From positions 124,001 to 188,000 of the forward strand of contig NZ_QJUA01000001.1 in assembly GCF_003254575.1 (NCBI RefSeq): a DNA stretch of 64,000 bases, written 5' to 3'. A program made the position numbers and the translations under genes. Positions 1-8,924 of the stretch are shown here, piece by piece; the first letter of the stretch is position 1, and each line of letters starts with the position of its first letter. Origin of the DNA: Mycobacterium kyogaense (GTDB lineage Bacteria; Actinomycetota; Actinomycetes; Mycobacteriales; Mycobacteriaceae). Below the pieces are notes generated by a model. That model did not search any database and had not been told where the DNA came from. It saw only the letters and a program-made list of their open reading frames with translations.

Positions 1-2
1 TA

Positions 3-140
3 CCGATCGCGGTGTATCTCGCCGCTGCCGCGGTCATCACGTTCATCGCCGCGTGGTTCACCCGAGAAACCAATGGTCTCGACCTGAAGTCGCTCGACGA
101 GGCTGACCGAGAGCAGCTCGCCAAGGCGGGCATCGCATGA
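3..140 (+). CDS. C-terminal end of an MFS transporter (partial)
   Basis: This is the last 45 residues of a protein whose start lies outside the window. It contains one hydrophobic segment (about 15 residues rich in Ala, Val, Ile and Phe) followed by a charged tail beginning with an E-T-N-G-L-D-L motif. That ending resembles the metabolite:proton symporter branch of the major facilitator superfamily, whose last helix is followed by E-T-x-G-x-D-L. Its stop codon overlaps the ATG of the 3-hydroxybutyrate dehydrogenase gene by 4 nt (ATGA). By context it may import 3-hydroxybutyrate or a related acid; that is inference. Only the tail is visible, so the family call is tentative. Confidence 0.6.
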   Translation, partial: PIAVYLAAAAVITFIAAWFTRETNGLDLKSLDEADREQLAKAGIA

Positions 141-898
141 GCGGGCCGGGGACGAACGAGCTGCAGGGTCGCACCGCCCTGGTGACGGGAGGGGCGAGCG
201 GTATCGGCGCGGCGTGCGCCCGCGAACTCGCTTCCCGCGGGGTGTCCGTCACGGTGGCCGACATCGACGATGTCGGCGCCAAGACGCTGGCCCAGGAGAT
301 CGGTGGCACGGCATGGTCGCTGGACCTGTCGGATGTCTCGGCGCTGGAGGACCTGCAGCTCGAGGTCGACATCCTGGTCAACAACGCCGGCATCCAGAGC
401 ATCAGCGAGATCGAAGAGTTTCCCCCGGACCGCTTCCGCGTGATGTTGGCGCTGATGGTCGAGGCGCCGTTCCTGTTGATCCGGGCGGCGCTGCCGCACA
501 TGTACCGCGAGGGCTATGGACGCATCGTCAACATCTCGTCCATCCACGGGCTGCGGGCGTCACCCTTCAAGGTGGCCTATGTGACGGCCAAGCATGCGCT
601 CGAAGGGCTGTCCAAGGTCACGGCGCTGGAGGGCGGGCCCCACGGCGTCACCAGCAACTGCGTGAATCCGGGCTACGTTCGAACCCCGTTGGTGACAAAG
701 CAGATCGCCGACCAGGCGCGAACACATAACATCCCTGAGGATCAAGTGATCACCGACATCCTCCTCAAGGAGAGTGCGGTCAAGCGGCTCGTCGAGCCGG
801 AGGAGGTCAGCGCATTGGTGGCATGGCTGGCGACACCCGCGGCAGGGATGGTCACCGGGGCGTCGTACACGATGGACGGCGGGTGGAGCGCCCGTTGA
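137..898 (+). CDS. bdhA: 3-hydroxybutyrate dehydrogenase (SDR family)
   Basis: Cytoplasmic NAD-dependent oxidation of (R)-3-hydroxybutyrate to acetoacetate. The 253-residue protein has the classical SDR layout: TGGASGIG cofactor loop near residue 17, NNAGIQ near residue 84, a serine in the NISSIHGL segment, and the YVTAK catalytic Tyr/Lys pair. The H-G-L-x-A-S-P-F-K stretch, the C-V-N-P-G-Y-V-R-T-P-L-V loop and the D-G-G-W ending are characteristic of 3-hydroxybutyrate dehydrogenases rather than generic SDRs. The start overlaps the upstream transporter stop by 4 nt and the stop overlaps the next gene's TTG start. With acetoacetyl-CoA synthetase downstream it forms a ketone-body or polyhydroxybutyrate-monomer utilisation route. 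Confidence 0.85.
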   Translation: MSGPGTNELQGRTALVTGGASGIGAACARELASRGVSVTVADIDDVGAKTLAQEIGGTAWSLDLSDVSALEDLQLEVDILVNNAGIQSISEIEEFPPDRFRVMLALMVEAPFLLIRAALPHMYREGYGRIVNISSIHGLRASPFKVAYVTAKHALEGLSKVTALEGGPHGVTSNCVNPGYVRTPLVTKQIADQARTHNIPEDQVITDILLKESAVKRLVEPEEVSALVAWLATPAAGMVTGASYTMDGGWSAR

Positions 899-2796
899 CG
901 ACGACGACCGAGACGCCGCAGTGGGTGCCCTCCGAGGACGACATCGCCCGCGCGCGGGTCACGGATTTCGCGCGGTTCGCCGAGCAGCGGACCGGCGGTG
1001 CCTATCCCGACTACCACGCCCTGTGGCAGTGGTCGGTCGACGACCTCGAAGCGTTCTGGTCGGCGCTGTGGGACTACTTCGACCTCGGTGACCGCGGTTC
1101 GACCGTCCTCGAGAGCACCGAGATGCCTGGCGCGCAGTGGTTTCCGCGAACCACCTGCAACTACGTCGACGCGATCGTGCGCAACGCCCGCTCCGACCGC
1201 CCCGCGATCATCTCGGTCAGCGAGAGCGGACCGGACCGCGAGATGTCGTGGGACGAACTGCTCGGGCGCACCGCGGCGTTCGCGGAGAAACTTCGTGCCA
1301 GCGGCGTGGCTGCCGGCGATCGCGTGGTGGGCTACCTGCCCAACATCGCAGAGGCGGTCATCGCGTTCCTCGCGACCGCCAGCATCGGCGCGGTGTGGAG
1401 TGCCTGCGGTCAGGACTACTCGGCCAAGGCTGCGCTGGATCGGCTCGGCCAGCTGGAACCCACTGTGCTCGTGGCTGCCGATGGCTATCACTTCGCCGGC
1501 AAGTACCGCGACAAGCGTGCTGACGTCGCGGCACTGCGCGAGGGACTGCCCACGCTGAAAGCCACATTCACGCTGACCGATCTCGAGGAGGTCAGCGCGC
1601 GTGGCCTCGACAGCGTGGCCGTGCCGTTCGATCATCCGCTGTGGATCCTGTTCTCCTCGGGCACCACCGGACTGCCGAAGGGAATCATGCACGGCCACGG
1701 CGGGGTCGTGGTCGAACACCTGAAAGCCGTTGCGCTGCAGTCTGACATCGGTTCCGAGGACACGTTCTTCTGGTACACCAGTCCCAGTTGGATGATGTGG
1801 AACTTCCAGGTCGCCGGTCTTCTGGTCGGCGCCACGATCGTCTGCTACGACGGCAGCCCCAATGCTCCAACCCCTGACGCCCTCTGGGGGATCGCGGCGC
1901 GCGTCGGTGCGACGGTCCTGGGCACCAGCCCCGGATACGTGCTGGGCTGCATCAAGGCTGACGCCGACCCCGCGCAGACCCACGACCTGTCGGCGCTGCG
2001 CAGCATCGGCATCACCGGCTCGTCGCTGCCGGCGTCGTCGTCGCAGTGGCTGGCAGACCATGTCGGAGTCCATGTCGCCTCGATCAGTGGGGGCACCGAT
2101 GTGGTGTCGGCATTCATCGGTGGCGTGCCCACCGTGCCGGTGTGGCCCGGCGAGCTGTCGGCGCCGTTCCTCGGCGTGGCACTCGATTCCTGGGACGAGG
2201 CGGGCACGCCGGTCCGCGGCGAGGTCGGTGAGCTCGTCGTCACCAAGCCGATGCCCTCGATGCCGATCGCGTTCTGGAACGATCCTGATCAAAGCCGTTA
2301 CCGTGACGCTTATTTCGACACCTATCCGGGGGTGTGGCGGCATGGTGACTGGATCACGATCACCGATCACGGCAGCGTGATCGTGCACGGCAGATCCGAC
2401 TCCACCCTGAACCGCCATGGCATCCGCATGGGAAGTTCCGACATCTACCAGGCCGTCGAGGGTCTCCCCGAGATCGCCGAGGCGCTGGTGATCGGCGCAG
2501 AACAACCGGACGGCGGATACTGGATGCCGTTGTTCGTGGTCCTCGCTGAGGGGGTCGAGCTCGATGACGCTCTGCGGCAACGCATCAACGACGTCATCCG
2601 CACCGAGGTCTCGCCGCGTCACGTGCCCGACGAGATCATCGTCGCGCCGGGCGTGCCGCACACCCGCACCGGCAAGAAGCTCGAGGTCCCGATCAAGAAA
2701 CTGTTCCAGGGCCGCGACGCAGCCACGGTCGTGGACCGCAGCGCCATCGACGATCCCGATCTCCTGGACTGGTACGTCACGCAGCGTCGCGACTGA
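895..2796 (+). CDS. aacS: Acetoacetyl-CoA synthetase
   Basis: ATP-dependent ligation of acetoacetate to CoA, yielding acetoacetyl-CoA for thiolysis or anabolism. The protein is an adenylate-forming enzyme of about 633 residues, the usual AacS length. It has the FSSGTTGLPKG AMP-binding loop, a W-R-H-G-D motif, a G-R-S-D-S-T-L-N motif and the C-terminal TGKKLEVPIKKL segment whose lysine is typical of the acetoacetyl/acetyl-CoA synthetase branch. The TTG start at 895 overlaps the TGA of the dehydrogenase gene and follows a GGTGGAG ribosome site; a GTG at 883 is an alternative. The 3' end overlaps the convergent HNH gene by about 20 nt. Confidence 0.87.
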   Translation: MTTTTETPQWVPSEDDIARARVTDFARFAEQRTGGAYPDYHALWQWSVDDLEAFWSALWDYFDLGDRGSTVLESTEMPGAQWFPRTTCNYVDAIVRNARSDRPAIISVSESGPDREMSWDELLGRTAAFAEKLRASGVAAGDRVVGYLPNIAEAVIAFLATASIGAVWSACGQDYSAKAALDRLGQLEPTVLVAADGYHFAGKYRDKRADVAALREGLPTLKATFTLTDLEEVSARGLDSVAVPFDHPLWILFSSGTTGLPKGIMHGHGGVVVEHLKAVALQSDIGSEDTFFWYTSPSWMMWNFQVAGLLVGATIVCYDGSPNAPTPDALWGIAARVGATVLGTSPGYVLGCIKADADPAQTHDLSALRSIGITGSSLPASSSQWLADHVGVHVASISGGTDVVSAFIGGVPTVPVWPGELSAPFLGVALDSWDEAGTPVRGEVGELVVTKPMPSMPIAFWNDPDQSRYRDAYFDTYPGVWRHGDWITITDHGSVIVHGRSDSTLNRHGIRMGSSDIYQAVEGLPEIAEALVIGAEQPDGGYWMPLFVVLAEGVELDDALRQRINDVIRTEVSPRHVPDEIIVAPGVPHTRTGKKLEVPIKKLFQGRDAATVVDRSAIDDPDLLDWYVTQRRD

Positions 2797-4060
2797 CCAG
2801 ATCGATCGCGAGTATTCCCTCGACCACGCTGTAGCGACGGGCCGGCGGTGGTCCGGGGAGTGGTGGTGCGGTGGAGTGGTAGGTCGCGCCGGTGGGGGTG
2901 GTGTAGTCGGCGGTGTGGCGGCCCTCGGCCTCGCGGGTGGTGACGGTCCAGCCGGGGGCTTCTTTGGCGTAGTTGCAGGCTTCGCAGGTGCCGAGCCCGT
3001 TGAGCGCTGAGGTTTCGCCTCCCCGGCGGGCGGGGGTGGCGTGGTCGTGGTGGCGGATCGGCGCGTCGCAGTAGGGGGTGCGGCAGGTCTGATCGCGCAG
3101 CCCGATGAACGCCGCCAACCCTTTCGGGAACCGGCGGGTCCGGGATTCCATCGCGACCAGTTGTCCGGAACTCGGATGTCGGTAGAGCTTCCGCAGGGTG
3201 GCCTTTGCCGACTCGTCGGTGACGGTGTCGGACATAAGGTTCCGTACCACCGCGGCCGGGACGGGGCCGTAGCCGTCGATCCAGCCGGGGCTGTCGTCGT
3301 CACCGACGAGGGTGGTGTCGGCCATGACGAGGTTCACTGCGATCGGCGCCGGTGTCTCGGCCGGGCGGGCGGTGACCCGGTGGTAGAGGGTGTCGGTCAT
3401 GACCTGCCCGCGGGGGCGCCCATCCCCGCACAGATCGGCTTCGCGCTTCAATGCGGCGTACACCCCGATGCCGTGCGACAGCGGCATCAGCGCGGTCAGG
3501 TACACCATGCCGTTCGGCGCGGGCCGGGTGGAGACCCGCGCCGACGCCGCCGCGCGTTCTTTGCGTTGCACCACCGCGGCGGCGTCGAGGCGGGCGGCGA
3601 TCGCTGCGGCCGCGGCCTCGATGCGCGCATTGCCCAACCCGACCAGGGCCTGCCGGTCGGCGCACAGCTCCTCATCGAGGGTCCGGCGGTCTTCGACGGT
3701 GAGGCAGGCCGATTGTTTGACGATGAGGGTGGCCCGGTATTCGGTCAACACCCCGGCTTCGAGCGCGGCCAGCGTGTAGGGCATCTCGTGCACCAGCGCC
3801 TGGGCGAAGCCGAGGTGCTGATTGCCGCGGGCCGGCGAATCCGCCCGTGCCAGCGCGACTTCGGAGGCCAACCCCCGGCCCCGTTTGGCCACGGGCATCC
3901 CCGCCTGAGCTTCGGCGGCGCGGCGTTTCTCGGCCCATAGCGCGGTCGCGCGGGCCTGCGCCGCAGCAGCCTGGGCCTTGAGTTGTTCGCAGCGGGTCAC
4001 GACCTCGCGCAGCTCAGCCTCCGAGGCCGAACCATCGAAATCGAACACTTGTGCGAACAT
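2777..4060 (-). CDS. HNH endonuclease/DUF222 protein (13E12 repeat family type)
   Basis: A 427-residue protein of the multicopy mycobacterial 13E12/REP family: an N-terminal DUF222 region rich in Ala, Arg and Glu, then a C-terminal HNH module. The HNH part is visible as C-R-T-P-Y-C, then R-H-H-D-H, then C-E-A-C-N, giving the paired zinc cysteines and the catalytic His and Asn. The biological role of these proteins is not established; nuclease activity is inferred from the HNH motif. I chose the ATG at 4060 because the in-frame extension to 4183 has no protein-like character. The gene is convergent with aacS and unrelated to its neighbours. Such paralogues are typical sites of recombination in mycobacterial genomes. 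Confidence 0.75.
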   Translation of the reverse strand: MFAQVFDFDGSASEAELREVVTRCEQLKAQAAAAQARATALWAEKRRAAEAQAGMPVAKRGRGLASEVALARADSPARGNQHLGFAQALVHEMPYTLAALEAGVLTEYRATLIVKQSACLTVEDRRTLDEELCADRQALVGLGNARIEAAAAAIAARLDAAAVVQRKERAAASARVSTRPAPNGMVYLTALMPLSHGIGVYAALKREADLCGDGRPRGQVMTDTLYHRVTARPAETPAPIAVNLVMADTTLVGDDDSPGWIDGYGPVPAAVVRNLMSDTVTDESAKATLRKLYRHPSSGQLVAMESRTRRFPKGLAAFIGLRDQTCRTPYCDAPIRHHDHATPARRGGETSALNGLGTCEACNYAKEAPGWTVTTREAEGRHTADYTTPTGATYHSTAPPLPGPPPARRYSVVEGILAIDLVSRDAA

Positions 4061-4198
4061 GATCCCGACGCTACAACACGCCACCGACACGTTCCTTCCA
4101 GCTAGCGCTACCTCGCAATTGGTGGCCAGCCATGGCGACTCGGACGCGCTGGCGGATGAGGATCGAAGAGGAAATACCCGCACAGCGAGGAGAACGAC

Positions 4199-4456
4199 AT
4201 GACCACCACCAAGACCGCCGGGATCACCGGCCTCGCCGCCGCACTGACAGGCCTGCTGATCGCATTCGCACCTGCCACACCTGCCGACACCATCGCCCTC
4301 GCCGACGGCCGTGTGATGGCGACCGGCCAGAGCAGCGGCGCCGACCCGCTGATCCCGTTCGGCACCGAACCCATGTCACCGGTGCGGCTGGGCTACGTCG
4401 ACAGCAACCATGACGAGGCCAACACCTCCAGCGGCGGAGTCGACGTGCCGTTCTGA
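4199..4456 (+). CDS. Small exported protein of unknown function
   Basis: An 85-residue protein with a clear signal peptide: a short N-terminus with one lysine, an Ala/Leu/Gly hydrophobic core at residues 8-24, and an A-P-A-T-P-A type cleavage region near residues 24-29. The mature part is about 55 residues, acidic and rich in Gly, Ser and Asp, and has no recognisable domain. A good ribosome site (GGAGA) lies 6-7 nt before the ATG. The gene is divergent from the HNH gene and ends 11 nt from the convergent ROK regulator gene. I do not recognise a function; small secreted proteins of this kind are common in mycobacteria. Confidence 0.55.
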   Translation: MTTTKTAGITGLAAALTGLLIAFAPATPADTIALADGRVMATGQSSGADPLIPFGTEPMSPVRLGYVDSNHDEANTSSGGVDVPF

Positions 4457-4467
4457 TCCCCGTCCCG

Positions 4468-5628
4468 TCAGGCCCTCGCCGGATCGGCTAACACCGGTGC
4501 GAACGCGAGTTCGGCGGCGCCGATCACGACCGTCTCGCTACCCAGCGTCGCGGGCACAATCCGCACGAGATCGCGTGGCCCACCCATGCTCCGCCGGCTC
4601 AACTCCTCCCGCAGGATCGCACCGGCGTAGGCGGGGAAGGCGCGAAGAAATCCACCCAACACCACCAGTCGTGGGTTCAGCATGTTGATCGCATTGCCCA
4701 GCGCGATCGCCAACGCGCGAGCCTGGCGATGGAGGACGTCGCGCTCGGCGTCCGTCGGGCACGGTTGTGCGTCACCGGGTTCGACGCTGTCCAACTCGGC
4801 GATCAACCGTGCCAGCGGCGCCTGCGTCACCTCGGTCTCCAGGCACCCCGTGCTGCCGCAGTGGCAGCTCGCGGCGCCGCCGACGAAGGTGTGGCCGAGT
4901 TCTCCGGCATAACCCGCCACGCCGTCGAGAAGGCCACCGGCGACCACGAATCCGGCACCGATACCCGTCGTCCCCCCGTTGACGTAGATGAGGTGATCGG
5001 CGCCTTGATGGCGACCGAAGAGATGTTCCGCGATGGCGCCGGCATTGGCGTCATTGGCGGCGTACACCGGCAAACCGGTTGCAGTGCTCAGTAATTCGCC
5101 GATTTTGACGTCGTGCCAGTCGAGATTCGGTGCGAGCTGCACCGTCGATTCCGGGCTGTGCACCAAACCTGGCACGGCAACCCCGATCGCGGTGAGCCTG
5201 CTGGTATCGGGCAGGGTCCGCGCCACGCGCGCCACCACATCGGCTGCCACCAAAACGGTTTCGGCGGGGGTCGGCACGCTCTGCGTGGGGCACCGGACCA
5301 CCTCCAGCACCGCGCCTCCCATCGCCACCACGCCCACAGTGACGGCGTCCACTTCCGGGATCACGGTCGCGGCCACGACTCGCCGACCGGGCCGGACGAT
5401 GGGGCTTGGACGGCCCACCTGTGAGATCTGGGCCGCCGGCAGCTCCTCGGCCAACCCCCGTGCCACCAGCTCCTCGACGAGATCCTTGATGGTCGACCTC
5501 GACAACGCTGTGCGGCGCGTCAGCTCGGCCCGGCTCAGCGCGCCGTGCTGGTGCACCAGAGTCAACACCTTCGACAGGTTCCGGCGGCGCACACCGTCAA
5601 CGGCCGCGCCGGAGCGGCTTGACGTCAC
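4468..5628 (-). CDS. ROK-family transcriptional repressor (XylR-like)
   Basis: A 386-residue protein with an N-terminal winged helix (residues about 15-65, L-S-R-A-E-L-T-R-R-T-x-L-S-R-S-T-I-K) followed by a ROK sugar-kinase-like domain containing GIG/GGTTGIGAG segments and the C-H-C-G-S-T-G-C zinc-binding motif typical of NagC/Mlc/XylR regulators. It is divergent from xylA, so it probably represses the xylose genes and responds to xylose. The GTG start at 5628 follows a strong GGAGGTGA ribosome site. The 86-nt gap to xylA holds a promoter and three GAACA/TGTTC half-sites, a good candidate operator. The exact inducer is inferred from the neighbours, not from the protein. Confidence 0.82.
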   Translation of the reverse strand: MTSSRSGAAVDGVRRRNLSKVLTLVHQHGALSRAELTRRTALSRSTIKDLVEELVARGLAEELPAAQISQVGRPSPIVRPGRRVVAATVIPEVDAVTVGVVAMGGAVLEVVRCPTQSVPTPAETVLVAADVVARVARTLPDTSRLTAIGVAVPGLVHSPESTVQLAPNLDWHDVKIGELLSTATGLPVYAANDANAGAIAEHLFGRHQGADHLIYVNGGTTGIGAGFVVAGGLLDGVAGYAGELGHTFVGGAASCHCGSTGCLETEVTQAPLARLIAELDSVEPGDAQPCPTDAERDVLHRQARALAIALGNAINMLNPRLVVLGGFLRAFPAYAGAILREELSRRSMGGPRDLVRIVPATLGSETVVIGAAELAFAPVLADPARA

Positions 5629-5644
5629 GGGTCACCTCCAGGTC

Positions 5645-5687
5645 TTGACAGTGGTTTGGAACACATCTTATGTTCGCGCAGAGAACA
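5645..5687 (+). promoter_or_regulatory. xylA promoter with three-half-site candidate operator
   Basis: A consensus-like promoter (TTGACA at 5645-5650, 17-nt spacer, TTATGT at 5668-5673) precedes xylA. Over its -10 region lie three half-sites in alternating orientation with exact 12-nt periodicity: GAACA 5659-5663, TGTTC 5671-5675, GAACA 5683-5687. Each neighbouring pair is an inverted repeat with a 7-nt spacer. The position suits repression by the divergent ROK protein; the assignment is inferred. Confidence 0.6.
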
Positions 5688-5714
5688 AACTACAGCTTCC
5701 GGAGGTTTTCCGAC

Positions 5715-6950
5715 ATGACCATGGTGGAGCCCGGGGCCAGTCCCGTCCAAGAAGCGACCCAGCACCTCACGCCGACGCCGGCGGACAGGTTCTCCTTCGG
5801 CCTCTGGACGATCGGCTGGACGGCCAGCGATCCGTTCGGTGTCGCGACGCGTCCAGCGCTCGACGTGGCGGAGGCTGTCGAGCGACTCGCTGAACTCGGC
5901 GCGTACGGTCTGACCTTCCACGATGACGACCTGTTCGCCTTCGGCAGTTCCGATGCCGAACGCCGGCGCATGATCGAACGCCTCCGTTCTGCGCTGGCGG
6001 CGACCGGGATGACGGTGCCCATGGTGACGACGAACCTGTTCAGCCAGCCGGTGTTCAAGGACGGCGGGTTCACGAGCAACGACAGGCGAGTGCGTCGCTT
6101 CGCGCTGCGCAAGGTGTTACGCAACCTCGACCTGGCAGCCGAGCTCGGGGCGGAGACATTCGTGCTGTGGGGCGGACGCGAGGGCAGTGAGTACGATTCC
6201 GCAAAGGACGTCCAAGCTGCTTTCGAGCGCTACCGCGAAGCACTGGACCTGTTGTGCCAGTATGTGATCGACCAGAAGATCGATATCAGATTCGCCATCG
6301 AGCCGAAGCCGAACGAGCCGCGCGGCGACATTCTGCTCCCCACCGTCGGGCATGCGCTCGCCTTCATCGACACGCTGGCCCATCCAGAGATGGTCGGCGT
6401 CAATCCCGAGGTGGGCCACGAACAGATGGCTGGCCTGAACTTCGTTCACGGGATCAGTCAGGCGCTCTACAGCGGCAAACTGTTCCACATCGACCTGAAC
6501 GGACAGCAGGGCATCAAGTTCGACCAGGATCTGGTCTTCGGCCACGGCGATCTGGCCAACGCATTCGCCCTCGTCGACCTCCTCGAGCACGGGGGCGTCG
6601 ACGGCGGCCCCGCGTACACCGGTCCACGTCACTTCGACTACAAACCCAGTCGGACAGAGGACATCGACGGGGTATGGGCATCCGCGGCAGCCAACATGCG
6701 GATGTACCTCCTACTGAAGGAACGCGCGAAGGCCTTTCGGGCCGATCCGGCGGTTGCCGAGGCACTGGCCACGGCCAAAGTCGGTGAGTTGCGGACGCCG
6801 ACACTGGGGCCGGGCGAAACCTACGCGAACCTGCTGGCGGACCGCTCGGCCTACGAGGATTTCGACGCCGACTCCTACTTCGGCGCACAGGGATTCGGGT
6901 TCGTCACGCTCAATCAACTCGCCCTCGAACACCTGATGGGCGCGCGCTGA
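5715..6950 (+). CDS. xylA: Xylose isomerase
   Basis: Converts D-xylose to D-xylulose in the cytoplasm; a metal-dependent TIM-barrel enzyme. The 411-residue protein carries the short actinobacterial type sequence ([10 protein letters not shown] near the start), the H-D-D catalytic segment, the V-L-W-G-G-R-E-G loop, E-P-K-P-N-E-P-R-G, the G-V-N-P-E-V-G-H-E metal-binding segment and D-L-N-G-Q. The ATG at 5715 is chosen because GGAGG lies 9 nt upstream; an in-frame ATG at 5670 would fall in the promoter. It is the first gene of a xylA-xylF-xylG-xylH order, and no xylulokinase gene is in the window. Confidence 0.93.
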   Translation: MTMVEPGASPVQEATQHLTPTPADRFSFGLWTIGWTASDPFGVATRPALDVAEAVERLAELGAYGLTFHDDDLFAFGSSDAERRRMIERLRSALAATGMTVPMVTTNLFSQPVFKDGGFTSNDRRVRRFALRKVLRNLDLAAELGAETFVLWGGREGSEYDSAKDVQAAFERYREALDLLCQYVIDQKIDIRFAIEPKPNEPRGDILLPTVGHALAFIDTLAHPEMVGVNPEVGHEQMAGLNFVHGISQALYSGKLFHIDLNGQQGIKFDQDLVFGHGDLANAFALVDLLEHGGVDGGPAYTGPRHFDYKPSRTEDIDGVWASAAANMRMYLLLKERAKAFRADPAVAEALATAKVGELRTPTLGPGETYANLLADRSAYEDFDADSYFGAQGFGFVTLNQLALEHLMGAR

Positions 6951-6958
6951 CAGGCTGG

Positions 6959-6976
6959 ACGTGACGTGCGTCACGT
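6959..6976. promoter_or_regulatory. CRP-type palindrome upstream of the xylose-binding protein gene
   Basis: ACGTGACGTGCGTCACGT is a perfect 18-bp palindrome with a 2-nt centre. It contains GTGA-N6-TCAC, the core recognised by CRP-family regulators, including mycobacterial CRP (Rv3676 type). It lies 8-25 nt after the xylA stop and 44-61 nt before the GTG of the binding-protein gene. A candidate carbon-status control site; alternatively the stem of a terminator, though no T-tract follows. Confidence 0.5.
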
Positions 6977-7020
6977 TATAAGTTGCCCACCATAACAAAA
7001 CTGCACCGGAGGCGAATCCC

Positions 7021-8100
7021 GTGAAACGATCGAGCACCCTGTTATCCGCCCTGCTCACGACGACCGTGGTGGCGGCCACCCTCAGCGGATGTAGCAGCTC
7101 CGATTCCGGAGGCAACAACGCCCAGGGCGGCGCCGGCAAGATCGGCGTCATCCTGCCCGACACCAAATCCTCGGTCCGGTGGGAATCCAAGGACCGCCCC
7201 GCGCTCGAGGCTGCCTTCAAACAGGCCGGGGTGCAGTACAACATCCAGAACGCCGAGGGGTCGGCCGATCAGATGGCCACCATCGCCGACGGCATGATCG
7301 CCGACGGGGTGACCGTGTTGGCGATCGTGAATCTCGACTCCGACAGCGGGGCCTCCATTCAGCAGAAGGCCGCCGCCCAGGGCGTCAAGACCATCGACTA
7401 CGACCGGCTCACTCTCGGCGGATCGGCGGACGCCTACGTCTCGTTCGACAACACCAAAGTCGGTCAGCTGCAGGGTCAAGGGCTCGTGGATTGCCTGGGC
7501 GGCAAGCCCGCCAACGTGGTGTTCCTCAACGGCTCGCCGACCGACAACAACGCCACCCTGTTCTCCACCGGTGCGCATTCGGTCATCGATGCCACGCCGA
7601 CCATCACCAATGTCGGCGAACAGGCGGTGCCCGACTGGGACAACGACAAAGCGGTGACGATCTTCGAGCAGCTCTACACCGCGGCCGGCGGCAAGGTCGA
7701 CGGGGTGTACGCCGCGAACGACGGCCTGGCCGGTTCGGTGATCTCGATCCTGGACAAGAACCGACGGGCCGGACAGGTACCGGTCACTGGTCAGGACGCC
7801 ACGGTCGAGGGCCTGCAGAACATCCTCGCCGGCACGCAGTGCATGACGGTCTACAAGTCCGCCACCGAGGAGGCCGGCGCCCTGGCAAAGGTGGCGATCG
7901 CCCTGGCGGGCGGGCAGAAGCCGGAGACCAACAGCACCTCGCGCGACGACCAGGGCAACCGCGACGTCCCATCGGTGCTGCTGACCCCGAAATCGATCAC
8001 CAAGGACAACGTCGACGTCGTGTTCACCGACGGGGGCCAGTCCAAGGACGAGGTGTGCGCGGACCAGTTCGCGGCGATGTGCTCGGCGGCAGGGGTCTGA
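7021..8100 (+). CDS. xylF: Xylose-type ABC transporter substrate-binding lipoprotein
   Basis: Periplasm-facing sugar-binding lipoprotein of the ribose/xylose (peripla_BP_4) family, 359 residues. The N-terminus has a signal peptide ending in an L-S-G-C lipobox, so Cys24 would be the lipidated residue. Features typical of XylF include the I-G-V-I-L-P-D-T-K start of the mature fold, S-V-R-W, the D-Y-D-R-L segment and A-A-N-D-G-L-A-G. The start is GTG with GGAGG 7 nt upstream. It sits between xylA and the ATPase gene, so xylose is the likely ligand; related pentoses or glucose cannot be excluded. A CRP-type palindrome precedes it. Confidence 0.85.
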   Translation: MKRSSTLLSALLTTTVVAATLSGCSSSDSGGNNAQGGAGKIGVILPDTKSSVRWESKDRPALEAAFKQAGVQYNIQNAEGSADQMATIADGMIADGVTVLAIVNLDSDSGASIQQKAAAQGVKTIDYDRLTLGGSADAYVSFDNTKVGQLQGQGLVDCLGGKPANVVFLNGSPTDNNATLFSTGAHSVIDATPTITNVGEQAVPDWDNDKAVTIFEQLYTAAGGKVDGVYAANDGLAGSVISILDKNRRAGQVPVTGQDATVEGLQNILAGTQCMTVYKSATEEAGALAKVAIALAGGQKPETNSTSRDDQGNRDVPSVLLTPKSITKDNVDVVFTDGGQSKDEVCADQFAAMCSAAGV

Positions 8101-8106
8101 GCTCAG

Positions 8107-8901
8107 ATGAGTGACAGAGCTGCGCAGCCCGAGCCGATCCTCGAACTGCGCGGTGTGAACAAGAGTTTCGGCGTCGTGCACGTCCTGCACGACATCGACT
8201 TCCGGGTCTATCCGGGCCAGGTCACCGCGCTCGTCGGTGACAACGGCGCCGGCAAGTCGACACTGGTGAAGGCGATCGCCGGAATCCACCCCATCGACAG
8301 CGGCACCTATCTCTTCGACGGCAATCCCGTCACCGTGCACGGTCCCACCGATGTGTCAGCGCTCGGGGTCGAGGTGGTCTATCAGGATCTTGCGCTGTGC
8401 GACAACCTCGACATCGTCGAGAACATGTTCCTGGGAAGAGAACTCACGCGGCGCGGGATGCTGGACGAAGCCCGGATGGAGACCATGGCCCGCGATGCGC
8501 TCACGTCGCTGTCGGTGCGTACGGTCACCTCGGTACGGCAGACGGTGTCGAGCCTGTCGGGCGGTCAGCGGCAGACCGTGGCGATCGCGAAGTCTGTGCT
8601 ATGGAACTCGAAAGTCGTTCTGCTGGACGAGCCCACGGCCGCACTCGGGGTCGCGCAGACCCAGCAGGTGATCGAATTGGTGCGTCGCCTCGCCGACCAG
8701 GGGGTGGGCGTGGTGCTGATCTCCCACAACCTGGCGGACGTGTTCGCCGTCGCCGATCGGATCTGCGCGCTGTACCTCGGCCGGGTTGCCGCCGACGTCA
8801 AGGCCGGCGAGGTCACCCACGGTCAAGTGGTCGAGTTGATCACGGCCGGCCGGTCCGGCTCCCTCGGGCTGGCCCCGGCCGAAGCCGCCGAATCCCTGTG
8901 A
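8107..8901 (+). CDS. xylG: Sugar ABC transporter ATPase, single-domain XylG type
   Basis: Cytoplasmic ATPase that would energise the XylF/XylH importer. The 264-residue protein has one complete nucleotide-binding domain: Walker A GDNGAGKST at 44-52, signature LSGGQ at 150-154, Walker B with LLDEP at 172-176, and a switch histidine in the I-S-H-N segment. Classical XylG/RbsA proteins are about 500 residues with two such domains, so this is the half-size form and presumably works as a homodimer. It follows xylF by 6 nt and is followed closely by the permease gene. Confidence 0.87.
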   Translation: MSDRAAQPEPILELRGVNKSFGVVHVLHDIDFRVYPGQVTALVGDNGAGKSTLVKAIAGIHPIDSGTYLFDGNPVTVHGPTDVSALGVEVVYQDLALCDNLDIVENMFLGRELTRRGMLDEARMETMARDALTSLSVRTVTSVRQTVSSLSGGQRQTVAIAKSVLWNSKVVLLDEPTAALGVAQTQQVIELVRRLADQGVGVVLISHNLADVFAVADRICALYLGRVAADVKAGEVTHGQVVELITAGRSGSLGLAPAEAAESL

Positions 8902-8924
8902 CACCCGGGAAGGACACCACCCCC

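Noticed and set aside
742..3303. An 853-codon open frame on the minus strand
   Set aside because: It is antisense to bdhA and aacS, which have clear family motifs; the frame is a by-product of high-GC codon usage and its product is low-complexity Arg/Pro/His-rich.
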